Shown: positions 33,708 through 43,765, counted from the stretch's first letter. The stretch is 64,000 nucleotides of DNA from Agromyces archimandritae (GCF_018024495.1 NZ_CP071696.1:62001-126000); one strand, 5' to 3'. Numbers and translations are program-made. The notes: generated by a model not told the origin, from the sequence alone.

Positions 33708-34760
33708 TCAGCGCTTCGTGGCCGAGATCCATTCGGCGAGCTTGGCGGCGGCGGCGCCGCTGTCGATCGCCTCGGCGGCGACGGCCATCTTCTCGCGGAA
33801 GCGCTCGAGGATGTTCCGCTGGAACTCCTCGGGATCCTCGGCGAGGGCGTAGGAGACGAGTCCGGCGGCGGCGTTCAGGACGACGATGTCGCGCACCGGC
33901 CCCGGTTCGCCGGCCAGGGTGCGGTGCACGATCTCGGCGTTGTGGGGGGCATCGCCGCCGATGAGATCGTCGATCTTCGCGCGGGCGAGACCGAGATCGC
34001 GCGGATCGAGGTCGTGCTCGCGCACGGTGCCGCCCGAGACCTCCCACATGTGGCTGTGGCCGGTCGTCGACAGCTCGTCGAGGCCGTCGTCGCCGCGGAA
34101 GACGAGCGCCGTGGCGCCACGGGTCTGGAAGACGCCCACGATGAGGGGCACGCGATCCAGGTGCGCGACGCCGACCGCGGAGGCTTCGGGGCGGGCCGGG
34201 TTGCAGAGCGGGCCGAGGAAGTTGAAGACCGTCGGCACGCCGAGGGCGGATCGGACGCCGGCCGCGTGGCGGAATCCCGGGTGGAACGCGCCGGCGAACG
34301 CGAAGGTGATGCCGGTCTCGTCGAGCACGCCCGCGACGCGCTCGGGGGGCAGCGCGAGGTCGATCCCGAGCGCGGCGAGCACGTCGGAGGAGCCGCTGGC
34401 CGAACTTGCGGCGCGGTTGCCGTGCTTGACGACCGGCACGCCCGAGGCCGCGGCGATCACCGAGGCCATGGTGGAGACGTTGACGGTGCCGAAGCGGTCG
34501 CCGCCGGTGCCGACGATGTCGAGCGCCATGGGATCCACCGGCAGCGCGACGGCGTGGTCCAGCACCGCGTCGCGGAAGCCGACGATCTCATCGACGGTCT
34601 CGCCCTTCATCCGCAAGGCCACGAGGAATCCGGCCAGTTCGGCGTCGCCGGCCTCGCCCGTCATGACCCGTTCCATGGCCCAGGCGGCATCGGCGACGGA
34701 GAGGTCTTCGCCGTCCATGAGCGCGGAGATGAGGGTCGGCCAACGGGTCTGCTCGGGCAT
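33708..34760 (-). CDS. trpD: Anthranilate phosphoribosyltransferase
   Basis: Second step of tryptophan synthesis: anthranilate plus PRPP gives phosphoribosylanthranilate. The 350-residue product has the helical N-terminal domain, the glycine-rich PRPP loop DIVGTGGDRFGTVNVSTMAS, VVKHGNRAASSASGSSDVL and FAGAFHPGFRHAAGVRSALG, then VFNFLGPLCNPARP. All are canonical. It is not next to other trp genes, common in actinobacteria. The ATG at 34760 follows TAGGAT by 6 nt. Confidence 0.96.
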   Translation of the reverse strand: MPEQTRWPTLISALMDGEDLSVADAAWAMERVMTGEAGDAELAGFLVALRMKGETVDEIVGFRDAVLDHAVALPVDPMALDIVGTGGDRFGTVNVSTMASVIAAASGVPVVKHGNRAASSASGSSDVLAALGIDLALPPERVAGVLDETGITFAFAGAFHPGFRHAAGVRSALGVPTVFNFLGPLCNPARPEASAVGVAHLDRVPLIVGVFQTRGATALVFRGDDGLDELSTTGHSHMWEVSGGTVREHDLDPRDLGLARAKIDDLIGGDAPHNAEIVHRTLAGEPGPVRDIVVLNAAAGLVSYALAEDPEEFQRNILERFREKMAVAAEAIDSGAAAAKLAEWISATKR

Positions 34761-34766
34761 GGATCG

Positions 34767-34772
34767 ATCCTA
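34767..34772 (-). promoter_or_regulatory. Leaderless -10 TAGGAT of trpD
   Basis: TAGGAT on the minus strand, 6 nt (CGATCC), then ATG 34760. Confidence 0.55.
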
Positions 34773-34886
34773 GTCGTTGGATTCACGGTGGATTCGCGGG
34801 CGAAACTCGGCGGCGATTAGGCTTGCATCAGCATCCGCAGTGGCGGCACACGTTCCGCCTGATCAAAAACCGCTGGGAGTTTCGGC

Positions 34887-34892
34887 CATAAT
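34887..34892 (+). promoter_or_regulatory. Leaderless -10 CATAAT of ctaE
   Basis: CATAAT, 7 nt, then GTG 34900. This makes GTG 34900 a better start than the ATG at 34891, which overlaps the hexamer. Confidence 0.5.
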
Positions 34893-34899
34893 GGGAAAC

Positions 34900-35529
34900 G
34901 TGACGAGCACCTCAATCACTCATCAGGCGAGTGCGCCCCTGATCAATCGACCGAACACCGTCGCGGTGGGAACGATCGTCTGGCTCGGCAGCGAGGTGAT
35001 GTTCTTCGCCGGTCTGTTCGCGATCTACTTCACCCTGCGCGCCATGTCGCCGGAGCTCTGGACCTTCGAGGCCAACCGTCTGAACGTCACGTTCGCGGCG
35101 ATCAACACCACGGTCCTGGTGCTCTCCTCCTTCACCGCGCAGTTCGGCGTCTTCGCGGCGGAGAAGATGAAGCCGTACGCCTCGGGCTGGAAGCCGACCC
35201 AGTGGGGCATGGTCGAGTGGTTCTTCCTGAGCTTCGCGATGGGCGCCGTCTTCGTCGCCGGCCAGGTCATGGAGTACGCGCAGCTCGTCGGCGAGGGCAT
35301 CGCGATCGACTCCAACAGCTACGGCTCCGCGTTCTACCTGACGACCGGCTTCCACGGCCTGCACGTCACAGGCGGTCTGCTCGCGTTCCTCTTCGTCATC
35401 GGCCGCGCCTTCGCCGTCAAGACCTTCGGCCACAAGGAGGCGACGAGCGCGATCGTCGTCTCGTACTACTGGCACTTCGTCGACGTCGTGTGGATCGGCC
35501 TGTTCGTCGTCATCTACATCCTCAGATAA
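34900..35529 (+). CDS. ctaE: Cytochrome c oxidase subunit III
   Basis: Subunit III of the aa3-type oxidase, 209 residues, five transmembrane helices. Family features are [20 protein letters not shown] (with the conserved Glu), [20 protein letters not shown] and [20 protein letters not shown]. It heads the ctaE-qcrC-qcrA-qcrB operon that supplies the bcc-aa3 supercomplex typical of actinobacteria. The leaderless -10 fixes the start. Confidence 0.95.
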   Translation: MTSTSITHQASAPLINRPNTVAVGTIVWLGSEVMFFAGLFAIYFTLRAMSPELWTFEANRLNVTFAAINTTVLVLSSFTAQFGVFAAEKMKPYASGWKPTQWGMVEWFFLSFAMGAVFVAGQVMEYAQLVGEGIAIDSNSYGSAFYLTTGFHGLHVTGGLLAFLFVIGRAFAVKTFGHKEATSAIVVSYYWHFVDVVWIGLFVVIYILR

Positions 35530-35574
35530 CCCGGGAGCGAGCAACACAGCATGACTGCGAACAGGAAGAGATCT

Positions 35575-36366
35575 ATGACCCGCTCGAAGCGCCGCACCGG
35601 ACGCCGGCATCCGCTCGCCACCGTCGCGCTCCTCGCGCTCGGGCTCGTCTTCACGGGCGGCGCGTACGCCGCCTTCAGCACCGGCACCGCTCAGGCCGAG
35701 GCCGACCTCAGCTCCCAGCAGACGATCGAAGAGGGCAAGAAGCTCTTCCAGGCGAACTGTGCGACCTGCCACGGGCTCGAGGCCCAGGGCACCGGCGACG
35801 GCCCGAGCCTCGTCGGCGTCGGCGCCGCATCCGTCGACTTCCAGGTCGGCACCGGCCGCATGCCGATGCAGATGCAGGGACCTCAGGCCGAGCAGAAGCC
35901 GGTGCAGTTCACCGACGACCAGGTCAAGCAGCTGGCCGCCTACGTCGCCTCGCTCGGCCCCGGCCCCGAGATCCCCGAGGAGCACCTCGTCAACGGCGGC
36001 GGCGATGCCGCGAACGGCGCCGAGCTCTTCCGCATCAACTGCGCCATGTGCCACAACGTCGCCGGTGCCGGCGGTGCCCTGACCGAGGGCAAGTACGCGC
36101 CGGCCCTCACCGACGTCTCGGGCGTGCACATCTACGAGGCCATGGTCACCGGCCCGCAGAACATGCCGGTCTTCAACGACCTGAACATCAGCCCGGAAGA
36201 CAAGCGCGACATCATCACGTACCTGAAGTACGTGCAGGACAACCGCTCCCCCGGCGGGTTCGAGCTCGGTTCGCTCGGCCCGGTCGCGGAGGGTCTGTTC
36301 ATCTGGATCTTCGGTCTCGGCGCCATCGTGGCGATCACCGTGTGGATCACGGCGAAGTCGAACTGA
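35575..36366 (+). CDS. qcrC: Cytochrome bc1 complex diheme cytochrome c subunit
   Basis: A 263-residue membrane-anchored dihaem cytochrome c. A basic N terminus and one helix (ATVALLALGLVFTGGAYAA) precede two class I haem domains with CATCH and CAMCH; the C-terminal helix (GLFIWIFGLGAIVAITVWI) anchors it. The two haems replace a soluble cytochrome c, linking complex III to complex IV directly. ATG 35575 has AGGAAGAG close upstream; ATG 35551 is an in-frame alternative 8 codons earlier. Confidence 0.94.
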   Translation: MTRSKRRTGRRHPLATVALLALGLVFTGGAYAAFSTGTAQAEADLSSQQTIEEGKKLFQANCATCHGLEAQGTGDGPSLVGVGAASVDFQVGTGRMPMQMQGPQAEQKPVQFTDDQVKQLAAYVASLGPGPEIPEEHLVNGGGDAANGAELFRINCAMCHNVAGAGGALTEGKYAPALTDVSGVHIYEAMVTGPQNMPVFNDLNISPEDKRDIITYLKYVQDNRSPGGFELGSLGPVAEGLFIWIFGLGAIVAITVWITAKSN

Positions 36367-36407
36367 CCGCGTCCGCACCGAAGCAGCAGCTCTAACAGAG
36401 GAGAACC

Positions 36408-37487
36408 ATGGCACAGGACGACAACAGCGGCGCTGAACTCGCCGCCGTCGACCCGTCGCACGCCGCGAACGAACTCGTCCCGTCCGGGACCGCGGTCATC
36501 GATCCGGATGCGTTCGAGAACCCCGGCTTCCCGCCGCACCGCCCCCGCGTCACGGACGAGAACCCGAAGCGCGAGAAGCGCGCGCAGCGCACCGTCTACA
36601 CGCTCTTCTACCTGTCGATCCTCGGCAGCGTGTGGGCGATCGCGGCATACATGCTGTTCCCGATCGAGTCGAACGACGTCGGCGCCGTCCGGCTGAACAA
36701 CCTCTTCATCGGCATCGGTTCGGCCCTGGCCCTCCTCGCGCTCGGCTTCGGCATCGTGCACTGGGGCAAGGCCGTCATGAAGGACGTCGAAGTCGTCGAC
36801 GAGCGCCACCCGGTCGGCGGCAACGTCGACAACCGCGAGGCCGCGATCAAGGTGTTCAAGGATGCCGACGAGGAGTCGGGCTTCACCCGGCGTTCGGTCA
36901 TCCGCAACAGCCTCATCGGCGCACTCGTGGTCTTCCCGCTGCCGGCCCTCGTGCTCTTCCGCGGGTTCGCCCCGCAGGACCAGCTGCCGGCCGAACTGCT
37001 CAGCCACACCATGTGGAAGAAGGGTTCGAGGCTCGCCCTCGACCCGTCCGGCGTGCCGATCAAGGCCTCCGATGTCACGATCGGCAGCGCCTTCCACGTC
37101 ATCCCCGAAGAGCTGAAGGACGTCAGCCACTCGCACGGCTACCTCGAGGAGAAGGCCAAGGCCGCAGTCCTCCTCATGCGTCTGAACCCCGAGGACCTCA
37201 CGGAGCAGGCCGACCGCAAGGACTGGTCCTACAACGGCATCGTCGCCTACTCGAAGATCTGCACCCACGTCGGCTGCCCGGTCGCCCTGTACGAGCAGCA
37301 CACGCACCACCTGCTCTGCCCCTGCCACCAGTCGCAGTTCGACGTCACGAACCACTGCGAGGTCATCTTCGGCCCGGCGAAGCGGCCGCTGCCGCAGCTG
37401 CCCATCACCGTCGACGACGAGGGTTACCTCGTCGCGCAGAGCGACTTCACCGAACCCGTCGGCCCGAGCTTCTGGGAGCGCCATTGA
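36408..37487 (+). CDS. qcrA: Cytochrome bc1 complex Rieske iron-sulfur subunit
   Basis: A 359-residue Rieske protein with an unusually long N-terminal part carrying three membrane helices (TLFYLSILGSVWAIAAYMLF, NNLFIGIGSALALLALGFGI, LIGALVVFPLPALVLF), as in other actinobacteria. The [2Fe-2S] ligands are CTHVGCP and CPCHQSQFD. GAGGAGA precedes the ATG. Its stop overlaps the qcrB TTG start. Confidence 0.95.
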   Translation: MAQDDNSGAELAAVDPSHAANELVPSGTAVIDPDAFENPGFPPHRPRVTDENPKREKRAQRTVYTLFYLSILGSVWAIAAYMLFPIESNDVGAVRLNNLFIGIGSALALLALGFGIVHWGKAVMKDVEVVDERHPVGGNVDNREAAIKVFKDADEESGFTRRSVIRNSLIGALVVFPLPALVLFRGFAPQDQLPAELLSHTMWKKGSRLALDPSGVPIKASDVTIGSAFHVIPEELKDVSHSHGYLEEKAKAAVLLMRLNPEDLTEQADRKDWSYNGIVAYSKICTHVGCPVALYEQHTHHLLCPCHQSQFDVTNHCEVIFGPAKRPLPQLPITVDDEGYLVAQSDFTEPVGPSFWERH

Positions 37488-39088
37488 GCACCGCAACGTC
37501 CACTGCGCCGAAGAAGCGCTCGTTCACCGCGGCGGCGTCGAGCTACATCGACGAACGCACGAGCGTCTCGACCTTCGTCAAGGAGCTCGGCCGTAAGGCC
37601 TTCCCCGATCACTGGTCGTTCCTGCTCGGCGAGGTCGCGCTCTACAGCTTCGTCGTCATCCTCATCTCGGGCACGTTCCTGACCTTCTTCTTCCAGGCCT
37701 CCATGGCCGAAGTCCACTACGAAGGCTCGTACGTCCCGCTCAAGGGCGTCGAGATGTCGGCGGCCATGGCCTCGACCCTCGACATCTCCTTCGACATCCG
37801 CGGCGGCCTCTTCGTCCGTCAGATGCACCACTGGGCCGCCCTGCTGTTCGTGGCCTCCATCGGCCTGCACATGCTGCGCATCTTCTTCACGGGTGCGTTC
37901 CGGAAGCCGCGCGAGCTGAACTGGGTGATCGGCTTCACGCTCTTCATCCTGGCCATGGCCGAGGGTTTCACGGGCTATTCGCTCCCCGACGACCTGCTCT
38001 CGGGCAACGGCCTTCGCATCATCGACGGCATGGTCAAGGGCATCCCGCTCATCGGCACCTGGACCTCGTTCCTGCTCTTCGGCGGCGAGTTCCCGGGCAC
38101 GGCGATCGTCGGCCGCCTCTACTCGCTGCACATCCTGCTGCTGCCCGCCATCATCGTCGCGCTCATCGCGCTGCACCTGCTGTTCGTCGTCGTGCACAAG
38201 CACACGCAGTACGCCGGGCCCGGCAAGACCGAGAAGAACGCGGTCGGCCCGCCCGTCCTGCCCGTATACGCGGCCAAGGCCGGTGGCTTCTTCTTCATCG
38301 TCTTCGGCGTCATCGCGCTGATCGCGTCCCTGTTCACGATCAACCCGATCTGGAACTACGGACCGTACGACCCCTCCCCCGTGTCGGCCGGTACGCAGCC
38401 GGACTGGTACATCGGCTTCGCCGACGGTGCGCTGCGCCTCGTGCCCCCGGGCTGGGAGTTCGTGTGGCTGGACCGCACTTGGTCGTTCAACATCATCGCG
38501 CCGATCCTGGTGCTCGGCGGGTTCATCGTCACCGTGCTCCTGTACCCCTTCATCGAGGCGTGGATCACCGGCGACAAGCGCGAGCACCACATCGCCGACC
38601 GCCCCCGCAACGCCCCGACGCGCACCGCGATCGGCGCCGCCGGCGTCACGTTCTACGCCGTGCTGTGGGCCGCTGCGAGCTCCGACCTCATCGCGACGCA
38701 CTTCCGCCTCACGATGGAGGGGGTCATCCACTCCCTGCAGGCGCTGCTCATCCTCGGCCCGATCATCGCGTACTTCGTCACGAAACGCGTCGCCATCGCG
38801 CTGCAGAAGAAGGATCGCGAGATCGTGCTCCACGGGTACGAGTCGGGTCGCATCGTGCGTCTGCCCGGCGGCGAGTTCATCGAAGTGCACCAGCCGCTTG
38901 ACGAGTACGACCGCTGGCGCCTGGTGAGCTACGTGGATCACCAGCCCGTCATGCTCCGCCCCAACGAGCAGGGCAAGATCACCGGTCGCATGCGTTTCCG
39001 CGCAGCACTCACCCGCTGGTTCTTCGAGGACCGCATCGCCCCGGTCAGCCGCGGCGAACTCGAGCAAGGCGAGCACGGGCACCACTGA
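37484..39088 (+). CDS. qcrB: Cytochrome bc1 complex cytochrome b subunit
   Basis: A 534-residue cytochrome b with about nine helices. Haem-ligand histidines are in RQMHHWAALLFVASIGLHML and LYSLHILLLPAIIVALIALH; the Qo-site motif is PDWYIGFADGALR with PPGWEF in place of PEW-type sequence. The C-terminal extension carries a charged tail with many histidines. The only plausible start is TTG 37484, which overlaps the qcrA stop (TTGA), so translation is probably coupled. This subunit is the binding site of Q203-type inhibitors in mycobacteria. Confidence 0.94.
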   Translation: MSTATSTAPKKRSFTAAASSYIDERTSVSTFVKELGRKAFPDHWSFLLGEVALYSFVVILISGTFLTFFFQASMAEVHYEGSYVPLKGVEMSAAMASTLDISFDIRGGLFVRQMHHWAALLFVASIGLHMLRIFFTGAFRKPRELNWVIGFTLFILAMAEGFTGYSLPDDLLSGNGLRIIDGMVKGIPLIGTWTSFLLFGGEFPGTAIVGRLYSLHILLLPAIIVALIALHLLFVVVHKHTQYAGPGKTEKNAVGPPVLPVYAAKAGGFFFIVFGVIALIASLFTINPIWNYGPYDPSPVSAGTQPDWYIGFADGALRLVPPGWEFVWLDRTWSFNIIAPILVLGGFIVTVLLYPFIEAWITGDKREHHIADRPRNAPTRTAIGAAGVTFYAVLWAAASSDLIATHFRLTMEGVIHSLQALLILGPIIAYFVTKRVAIALQKKDREIVLHGYESGRIVRLPGGEFIEVHQPLDEYDRWRLVSYVDHQPVMLRPNEQGKITGRMRFRAALTRWFFEDRIAPVSRGELEQGEHGHH

Positions 39089-39138
39089 TCGACGCAGCCG
39101 AATCCGGGCACCGCACCCTCTCCGACCTCTCGGAATGG

Positions 39139-39990
39139 GTGCGGTGCCCGAACTGCTTCCTGGATCTCGAGCCGCTGGGCGAACGCACCCTCGGATGCGC
39201 GAACGGGCACCGCTTCGATCTCCATCGCCACGGATACGCCACGCTGCTCCCGCCACGGGCACCCGCGCATCGCGGTGACACCCGTGACATGCTCGTCGCC
39301 CGCGACGCCGTCCTCGCGTCCGGGCTCTACGCTCCGATCGCGGATGCGGTGGCGGAGGCCGCCTCCCCGGCGCTCCACGGCCCCTCTGCGGCGCTCATAG
39401 ACCTCGGGTCGGGTACGGGGCATTATTCGGGAGTCGTCGCCGCACACGCCCGCTCGCGGCCGCGCATGCTCATGGCCGACCGATCCCCCGCCGCAGTGCG
39501 CTGGAGCATGCTCGCCGAGCGCGGCTCCGACGGTGTCGTCCTCGACACCTGGGCACCGCTTCCGATCCGGGATGCGGTCGCCGACGTCGTCCTCGACGTC
39601 TTCGCACCGCGGAACCCGCCCGAGTTCGCCCGAATCCTCCGCCCCGGCGGCAGGCTCATCGTCGTCGTCCCCCGCCCTGAGCACCTCCGGGAGCTCCGCA
39701 CGGGCGGCAGGATGCTCGATGTCCCCGGCGGCAAGGCCACGGCCGTGCTCGAGCAGTTCTCGGGTCTTCTGCACGCCCTCGAGCCCCGCCACATCCATGC
39801 CATCGTCCGGCCCACGCCCGCGCAGGCGGCCGCCCTGCACGACATGGGCCCGTCAGCGCATCACGGCAGCCCCGAAGACGGCCATTCCGGAGCCGACGAC
39901 ACGAACGGCACCGATCACGCGAACGGTACCGCCCGCACCGTCGATGGCATCACCGTCTCCGTAGACGTCCTGACGTTCGTCGCACGGTAA
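39139..39990 (+). CDS. RlmA-like 23S rRNA (guanine-N1) methyltransferase
   Basis: A 283-residue protein. An N-terminal zinc ribbon (CPNCFLDLEPLGERTLGCAN then GHRFDLHRHGY) is followed by a class I SAM-methyltransferase domain (LIDLGSGTGHYSGVVAAHA, DRSPAAVRWSM, ILRPGGRLIVVVPRPEHLREL). This arrangement matches RlmA I/II, which methylate G745/G748 of 23S rRNA; members can affect macrolide susceptibility. The exact target cannot be told. The His/Asn/Thr-rich stretch near the C terminus looks like a variable linker. It is only 50 nt downstream of qcrB, likely in that transcript. Confidence 0.82.
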   Translation: MRCPNCFLDLEPLGERTLGCANGHRFDLHRHGYATLLPPRAPAHRGDTRDMLVARDAVLASGLYAPIADAVAEAASPALHGPSAALIDLGSGTGHYSGVVAAHARSRPRMLMADRSPAAVRWSMLAERGSDGVVLDTWAPLPIRDAVADVVLDVFAPRNPPEFARILRPGGRLIVVVPRPEHLRELRTGGRMLDVPGGKATAVLEQFSGLLHALEPRHIHAIVRPTPAQAAALHDMGPSAHHGSPEDGHSGADDTNGTDHANGTARTVDGITVSVDVLTFVAR

Positions 39991-40000
39991 GAACGCAGAA

Positions 40001-40024
40001 GGCCGGCTCCCGAAGGAGCCGGCC
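40001..40024. terminator. Bidirectional terminator hairpin
   Basis: A perfect 10-bp stem (GGCCGGCTCC / GGAGCCGGCC) with a CGAA tetraloop, between the rRNA methyltransferase gene and ctaF, which converge. Confidence 0.85.
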
Positions 40025-40047
40025 CTGTGCCTGCGTGCGGTATTCGC

Positions 40048-40470
40048 TCAGCGCGCGAAGTTGCCGCGGTAGTACTCGTACACCCAGCCGACGAGGCAGA
40101 TGATCCCGAGGACGGCACCGATGAAGGCGATCCAAACGCCGACCGCGAGACCGAGCATCAGGAGAGCGGCAGCACCGGCGAGCGCAATCGGCCACCAGCT
40201 CCACGGGCTGAAGAAGCCGAGCTCGGGGTCCCCGTCATCGATGTTCGCATCGAGGCGGTCCTCAGGCAGTTCAGCGCCTTGCGCCCGGTGAACTCGCCCC
40301 AGGTAGAAGGCGATGAATCCACAGAGAACCGCACTCAGCGCAACTGCGAGCGAGCCCGCCCACTCAGGGTGCGTCCAGTTGTTCTCGGCCAGGGTCCACA
40401 CCGCATATACAACGGCGACCGCTGCCATGAAGACCGCAATGATCCAGAAGATAACGACATTGGCGCGCAT
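40048..40470 (-). CDS. ctaF: Cytochrome c oxidase subunit IV (actinobacterial)
   Basis: A 140-residue small subunit of the aa3 oxidase with four helices: VVIFWIIAVFMAAVAVVYAV, SLAVALSAVLCGFIAFYLG, WWPIALAGAAALLMLGLAVG and IAFIGAVLGIICLVGWVYEY, with the actinobacterial motif DPELGFFSPWSWWP between. It begins 3 nt after ctaD, completing ctaC-ctaD-ctaF. Confidence 0.93.
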   Translation of the reverse strand: MRANVVIFWIIAVFMAAVAVVYAVWTLAENNWTHPEWAGSLAVALSAVLCGFIAFYLGRVHRAQGAELPEDRLDANIDDGDPELGFFSPWSWWPIALAGAAALLMLGLAVGVWIAFIGAVLGIICLVGWVYEYYRGNFAR

Positions 40471-40473
40471 GGC

Positions 40474-42207
40474 TTACTTGACCTCTTCCGTCGACGCGTC
40501 GTAGGTGAGGGCATCGGGCGCGTCCTTGACCGGGCCGACGCCGACCGGCATCCCGGCCTCGGGATGGTTCAGGTCGAACGCCGGGCGCTCCGAGCGGATG
40601 CGCGGGATCGACGTGAAGTTGTGCCGCGGCGGCGGGCAGCTCGTCGCCCACTCCAGCGATCCGCCGTAGCCCCACGGGTCGTTGACCGTGACCTTCGGCG
40701 CCTTGCGGGCCGTGATGTACACGTTCAGGAAGAACGGGATGAGCGAGACGGCGAGGATCGCCGCACCGATCGTCGAGAGCTGATTCATCCAGGTCACGCC
40801 GTCTTCGGGCAGGTACGAGTAGTAGCGGCGGGGCATGCCGACGACGCCGATCCAGTGCTGGATGAGGAAGGTCATGTGGAACCCGATGAACAACAGCCAG
40901 AAGTGCCACATGCCGAGCTTCTCGTTCAGCATCTTGCCCGTCCACTTCGGCCACCAGAAATAGAAGCCGGCGAACATCGCGAAGACGACCGTGCCGAAGA
41001 CCACGTAATGGAAGTGCGCGACGACGAAGTACGTGTCGGAGACGTGGAAGTCGAGCGGAGGGGAGGCGAGGATGACGCCGGTGAGGCCGCCGAAGACGAA
41101 GGTGATGAGGAAGCCGAGCGACCACACCAGCGGTGTCTCGAAGGTCAGCGAGCCGCGCCACATGGTGCCGATCCAGTTGAAGATCTTCACACCCGTCGGA
41201 ACGGCGATGAGCATCGTCATGAGCGCGAAGAACGGCAACAGCACCGAACCGGTCACGTACATGTGGTGCGCCCACACCGTGACCGACAGGGCCGCGATCG
41301 CGATCGTCGCGTAAATGAGGGTCTTGTACCCGAAGATCGGCTTGCGGCTGAAGACGGGGAAGATCTCGGAGACGACGCCGAAGAACGGCAGGGCGAGGAT
41401 GTAGACCTCGGGGTGGCCGAAGAACCAGAAGAGGTGCTGCCAGAGGATCACTCCGCCATTGGCGGGATCGTAGATGTGCGCGCCGAAGACGCGGTCGGCA
41501 GCCGCGGCGAGCATCGCGGCCGCCAGCACGGGGAACGCCATCAGCACGAGGATCGACGTCACGAGGGTGTTCCACGTGAAGATCGGCATGCGGAACATCG
41601 TCATGCCGGGCGCACGCATCGTGATGATCGTCGTGATGAAGTTCACGCCGCCGAGGATCGTGCCGAAGCCCGAGAGACCGAGTCCGAGCATCCACAGATT
41701 GCCGCCGACGCCCGGTGAGAAGGTCGTAGACGCAAGCGGTTGATAGGCGAACCAGCCGAACGAGGCTGCACCCTGCGGCGTGAGGAAGCCGGCGACGGCC
41801 ATGAGCGAACCGAAGTTGAACAGCCAGTAGGAGAACGCGTTCAGTCGCGGGAATGCGACGTCGGGCGCGCCGATCTGCAGCGGCATGAGCGTGTTCGCGA
41901 AGCCGAAGAAGAGCGGCGTCGCGAACATGAGCAGCATGATCGTGCCGTGCATGGTGAACAGCTGGTTGTACTGCTCACGCGTCTGCACGATCTCCAGCCC
42001 GGGCTCGAAGAGCTGGGCGCGGATGACGAGCGCCATCACGCCCGCGATGCAGAAGTAGATGAACGAGGTGATCAGGTACATGTACCCGATGACCTTGTGG
42101 TCGGTGGAGGTGATCCACTTGACCAGGATGTTGCCCTTGCGCTCCACCTTCGAGGAGCCGAGCGGCGAAGTGCGGGGCGGCCGAGCTGGTGCGGTCGTGG
42201 TGCTCAT
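40474..42207 (-). CDS. ctaD: Cytochrome c oxidase subunit I
   Basis: The catalytic subunit with low-spin haem and the haem-CuB centre; 577 residues, twelve helices. Key motifs are [11 protein letters not shown] (haem a His), [17 protein letters not shown] (CuB His with the cross-linked Tyr), WAHHMY (two CuB His) and [11 protein letters not shown] (haem ligands). The N-terminal [20 protein letters not shown] tail is typical of the group. The ATG overlaps the ctaC stop (ATGA). Confidence 0.97.
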   Translation of the reverse strand: MSTTTAPARPPRTSPLGSSKVERKGNILVKWITSTDHKVIGYMYLITSFIYFCIAGVMALVIRAQLFEPGLEIVQTREQYNQLFTMHGTIMLLMFATPLFFGFANTLMPLQIGAPDVAFPRLNAFSYWLFNFGSLMAVAGFLTPQGAASFGWFAYQPLASTTFSPGVGGNLWMLGLGLSGFGTILGGVNFITTIITMRAPGMTMFRMPIFTWNTLVTSILVLMAFPVLAAAMLAAAADRVFGAHIYDPANGGVILWQHLFWFFGHPEVYILALPFFGVVSEIFPVFSRKPIFGYKTLIYATIAIAALSVTVWAHHMYVTGSVLLPFFALMTMLIAVPTGVKIFNWIGTMWRGSLTFETPLVWSLGFLITFVFGGLTGVILASPPLDFHVSDTYFVVAHFHYVVFGTVVFAMFAGFYFWWPKWTGKMLNEKLGMWHFWLLFIGFHMTFLIQHWIGVVGMPRRYYSYLPEDGVTWMNQLSTIGAAILAVSLIPFFLNVYITARKAPKVTVNDPWGYGGSLEWATSCPPPRHNFTSIPRIRSERPAFDLNHPEAGMPVGVGPVKDAPDALTYDASTEEVK

Positions 42208-43106
42208 TCGGCTTCGTGCTCCTCTTTCAGTTCCGGCTCGCCGGTGCCGGGCAGGTTCTGGTTGCGGTCGAACTCGTCGGAGAGCTGGCCCTCCTGACCG
42301 GCGGCGCGCAGCGACTCGATGTAGTCCTCGTACTCGGCCTGCGAGACGACCTCGACGTTGAAAAGCATGAGCGAGTGGTACTCGCCGCAGAGCTCGGCGC
42401 ACTTGCCGGCGTAGGTGCCTTCGCGCTCGGGCACGAACGACATGTAGTTGTCCTTGCCCGGGTACATGTCCTTCTTGTACAGGAAGTCGACGACCCAGAA
42501 GGAGTGGATCACATCGCGCGACTTCAGCTCGAGCTCGACGTTCGCGCCCACCGGGAGGACGAGGGTCGGCAGCTGCGACTGGTCGACGGCACCCGGCTCG
42601 CCGCCCTCGTCGAGCTGGCCCTGGATGCCCGGCTCGTAGACGTCCTCATCGACGTAGTTGAAGTCCCACGCCCACTGTTTGGCGATGACCTCGACGTGCA
42701 CGTCGACCTCGTCGGCGGCGAAGCGCTCCTCGATCGCGGCCTGGTCGCGCGCTGTGAAGGCGAAGAAACCGAGGACGAGGATGAGGGGCACGACCGTGTA
42801 GAAGATCTCGATCGGCATGTTGTACCGCAGCTGAACCGGCAGGCCGGTCTGGCCCTTGCGACGGCGGTAGGCGATGACAGCCCAGATCGTCAGCCCCCAG
42901 GTGATGACGCCGACGACGAGGAGCACGATCCAGGAGGTGACCCACAGGCCGGAGATGCGCTCCGTGTGGTTCGTCACCGGGGACTCGCCTTCGACGAATC
43001 CCGGAAGGAATCCGTTCAGCTGAGCCTGAGTGCAGCCTGCGAGGACGAGGCTGAGTGTCGCTGCAATCGGAATAGCAGCCCATCGGAGACGGCGATTGTG
43101 GCGCAC
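42204..43106 (-). CDS. ctaC: Cytochrome c oxidase subunit II
   Basis: A 300-residue lipoprotein subunit that receives electrons at the CuA centre. The signal peptide ends with lipobox LAGC; two helices follow ([38 protein letters not shown]). The CuA ligands are in the C-terminal cupredoxin domain: HSFWVVDFL and [20 protein letters not shown] precedes the GTG start. First gene of ctaCDF, transcribed toward the other respiratory block. Confidence 0.96.
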   Translation of the reverse strand: MRHNRRLRWAAIPIAATLSLVLAGCTQAQLNGFLPGFVEGESPVTNHTERISGLWVTSWIVLLVVGVITWGLTIWAVIAYRRRKGQTGLPVQLRYNMPIEIFYTVVPLILVLGFFAFTARDQAAIEERFAADEVDVHVEVIAKQWAWDFNYVDEDVYEPGIQGQLDEGGEPGAVDQSQLPTLVLPVGANVELELKSRDVIHSFWVVDFLYKKDMYPGKDNYMSFVPEREGTYAGKCAELCGEYHSLMLFNVEVVSQAEYEDYIESLRAAGQEGQLSDEFDRNQNLPGTGEPELKEEHEAE

Positions 43107-43247
43107 CGGTGACCTTTCGGGAGACTCGAAGACGCTTCACGGAGAAGCGCGTTGATCGTCACTTAGCCTACTCCCACTCCCCCGCCGGGATGTGCAACGG
43201 GCACGCGCTTCGTCCCCGTTCGACGACGGATCCGCGCCGTCATCTGG

Positions 43248-43287
43248 GGAAAGAAAACGGGGAGCCTGCATGTTGCAGGCCCCCCGT
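43248..43287 (-). terminator. Rho-independent terminator of erpA
   Basis: Read on the minus strand, 14-bp arms (43257-43270 and 43274-43287) with one G.U and an ACA loop are followed by TTTTCTTT, one of the few classical U-tracts in the window. Confidence 0.9.
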
Positions 43288-43302
43288 CGACGGGTTCTCG
43301 GC

Positions 43303-43653
43303 TCAGTGGAACGAGTCGCCGCACGCGCACGAACCCTGCGCGTTGGGGTTGTCGATCGTGAAACCCTGCTTCTGGATGGTGTCCTCGAAGTCGATCGCGG
43401 CGCCGTCGAGGTAGGGCACGCTCATCTTGTCGACCACGACCTCGACGCCGTCGAAGTCCGCGACCGCGTCGCCGTCGAGCAGCCGCTCGTCGAAGTACAG
43501 CTGGTAGATGAGACCCGAGCATCCGCCGGGCTGCACGGCCACGCGCAGGCGCAGGTCGTCGCGACCCTCCTGGTCGAGCAGGCTCTTCACCTTCGCGGCC
43601 GCCGTGTCGCTCAGGAGCACGCCATGGGTGGCTTCGCTGATCGTCTGGGTCAT
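43303..43653 (-). CDS. erpA: Iron-sulfur cluster insertion protein (HesB/IscA/ErpA)
   Basis: An A-type Fe-S carrier of 116 residues. The three conserved cysteines are in QPGGCSGLIYQLYFD and the C-terminal SCACGDSFH. It delivers clusters to apo-proteins, plausibly including the Rieske protein encoded upstream. GAGGAGTGAG precedes the ATG. It is transcribed in the same direction as ctaC but is separated from it by a terminator on its downstream side. Confidence 0.93.
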   Translation of the reverse strand: MTQTISEATHGVLLSDTAAAKVKSLLDQEGRDDLRLRVAVQPGGCSGLIYQLYFDERLLDGDAVADFDGVEVVVDKMSVPYLDGAAIDFEDTIQKQGFTIDNPNAQGSCACGDSFH

Positions 43654-43765
43654 CTCACTCCTCGATGCGATCGAAATCGGTATGGACGGTCGCCGATGGC
43701 ACCGTCTTGGCCGAGTCTAACCCCGTTCCCCGGGCGGTTGCTCGGAGAACGGCGGGCGGGGCGGA

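Noticed and set aside
35551..35574. ATG 35551 as the qcrC start
   Set aside because: It has no ribosome binding site at a proper distance; AGGAAGAG lies close to ATG 35575. The difference is only eight residues and is not certain.
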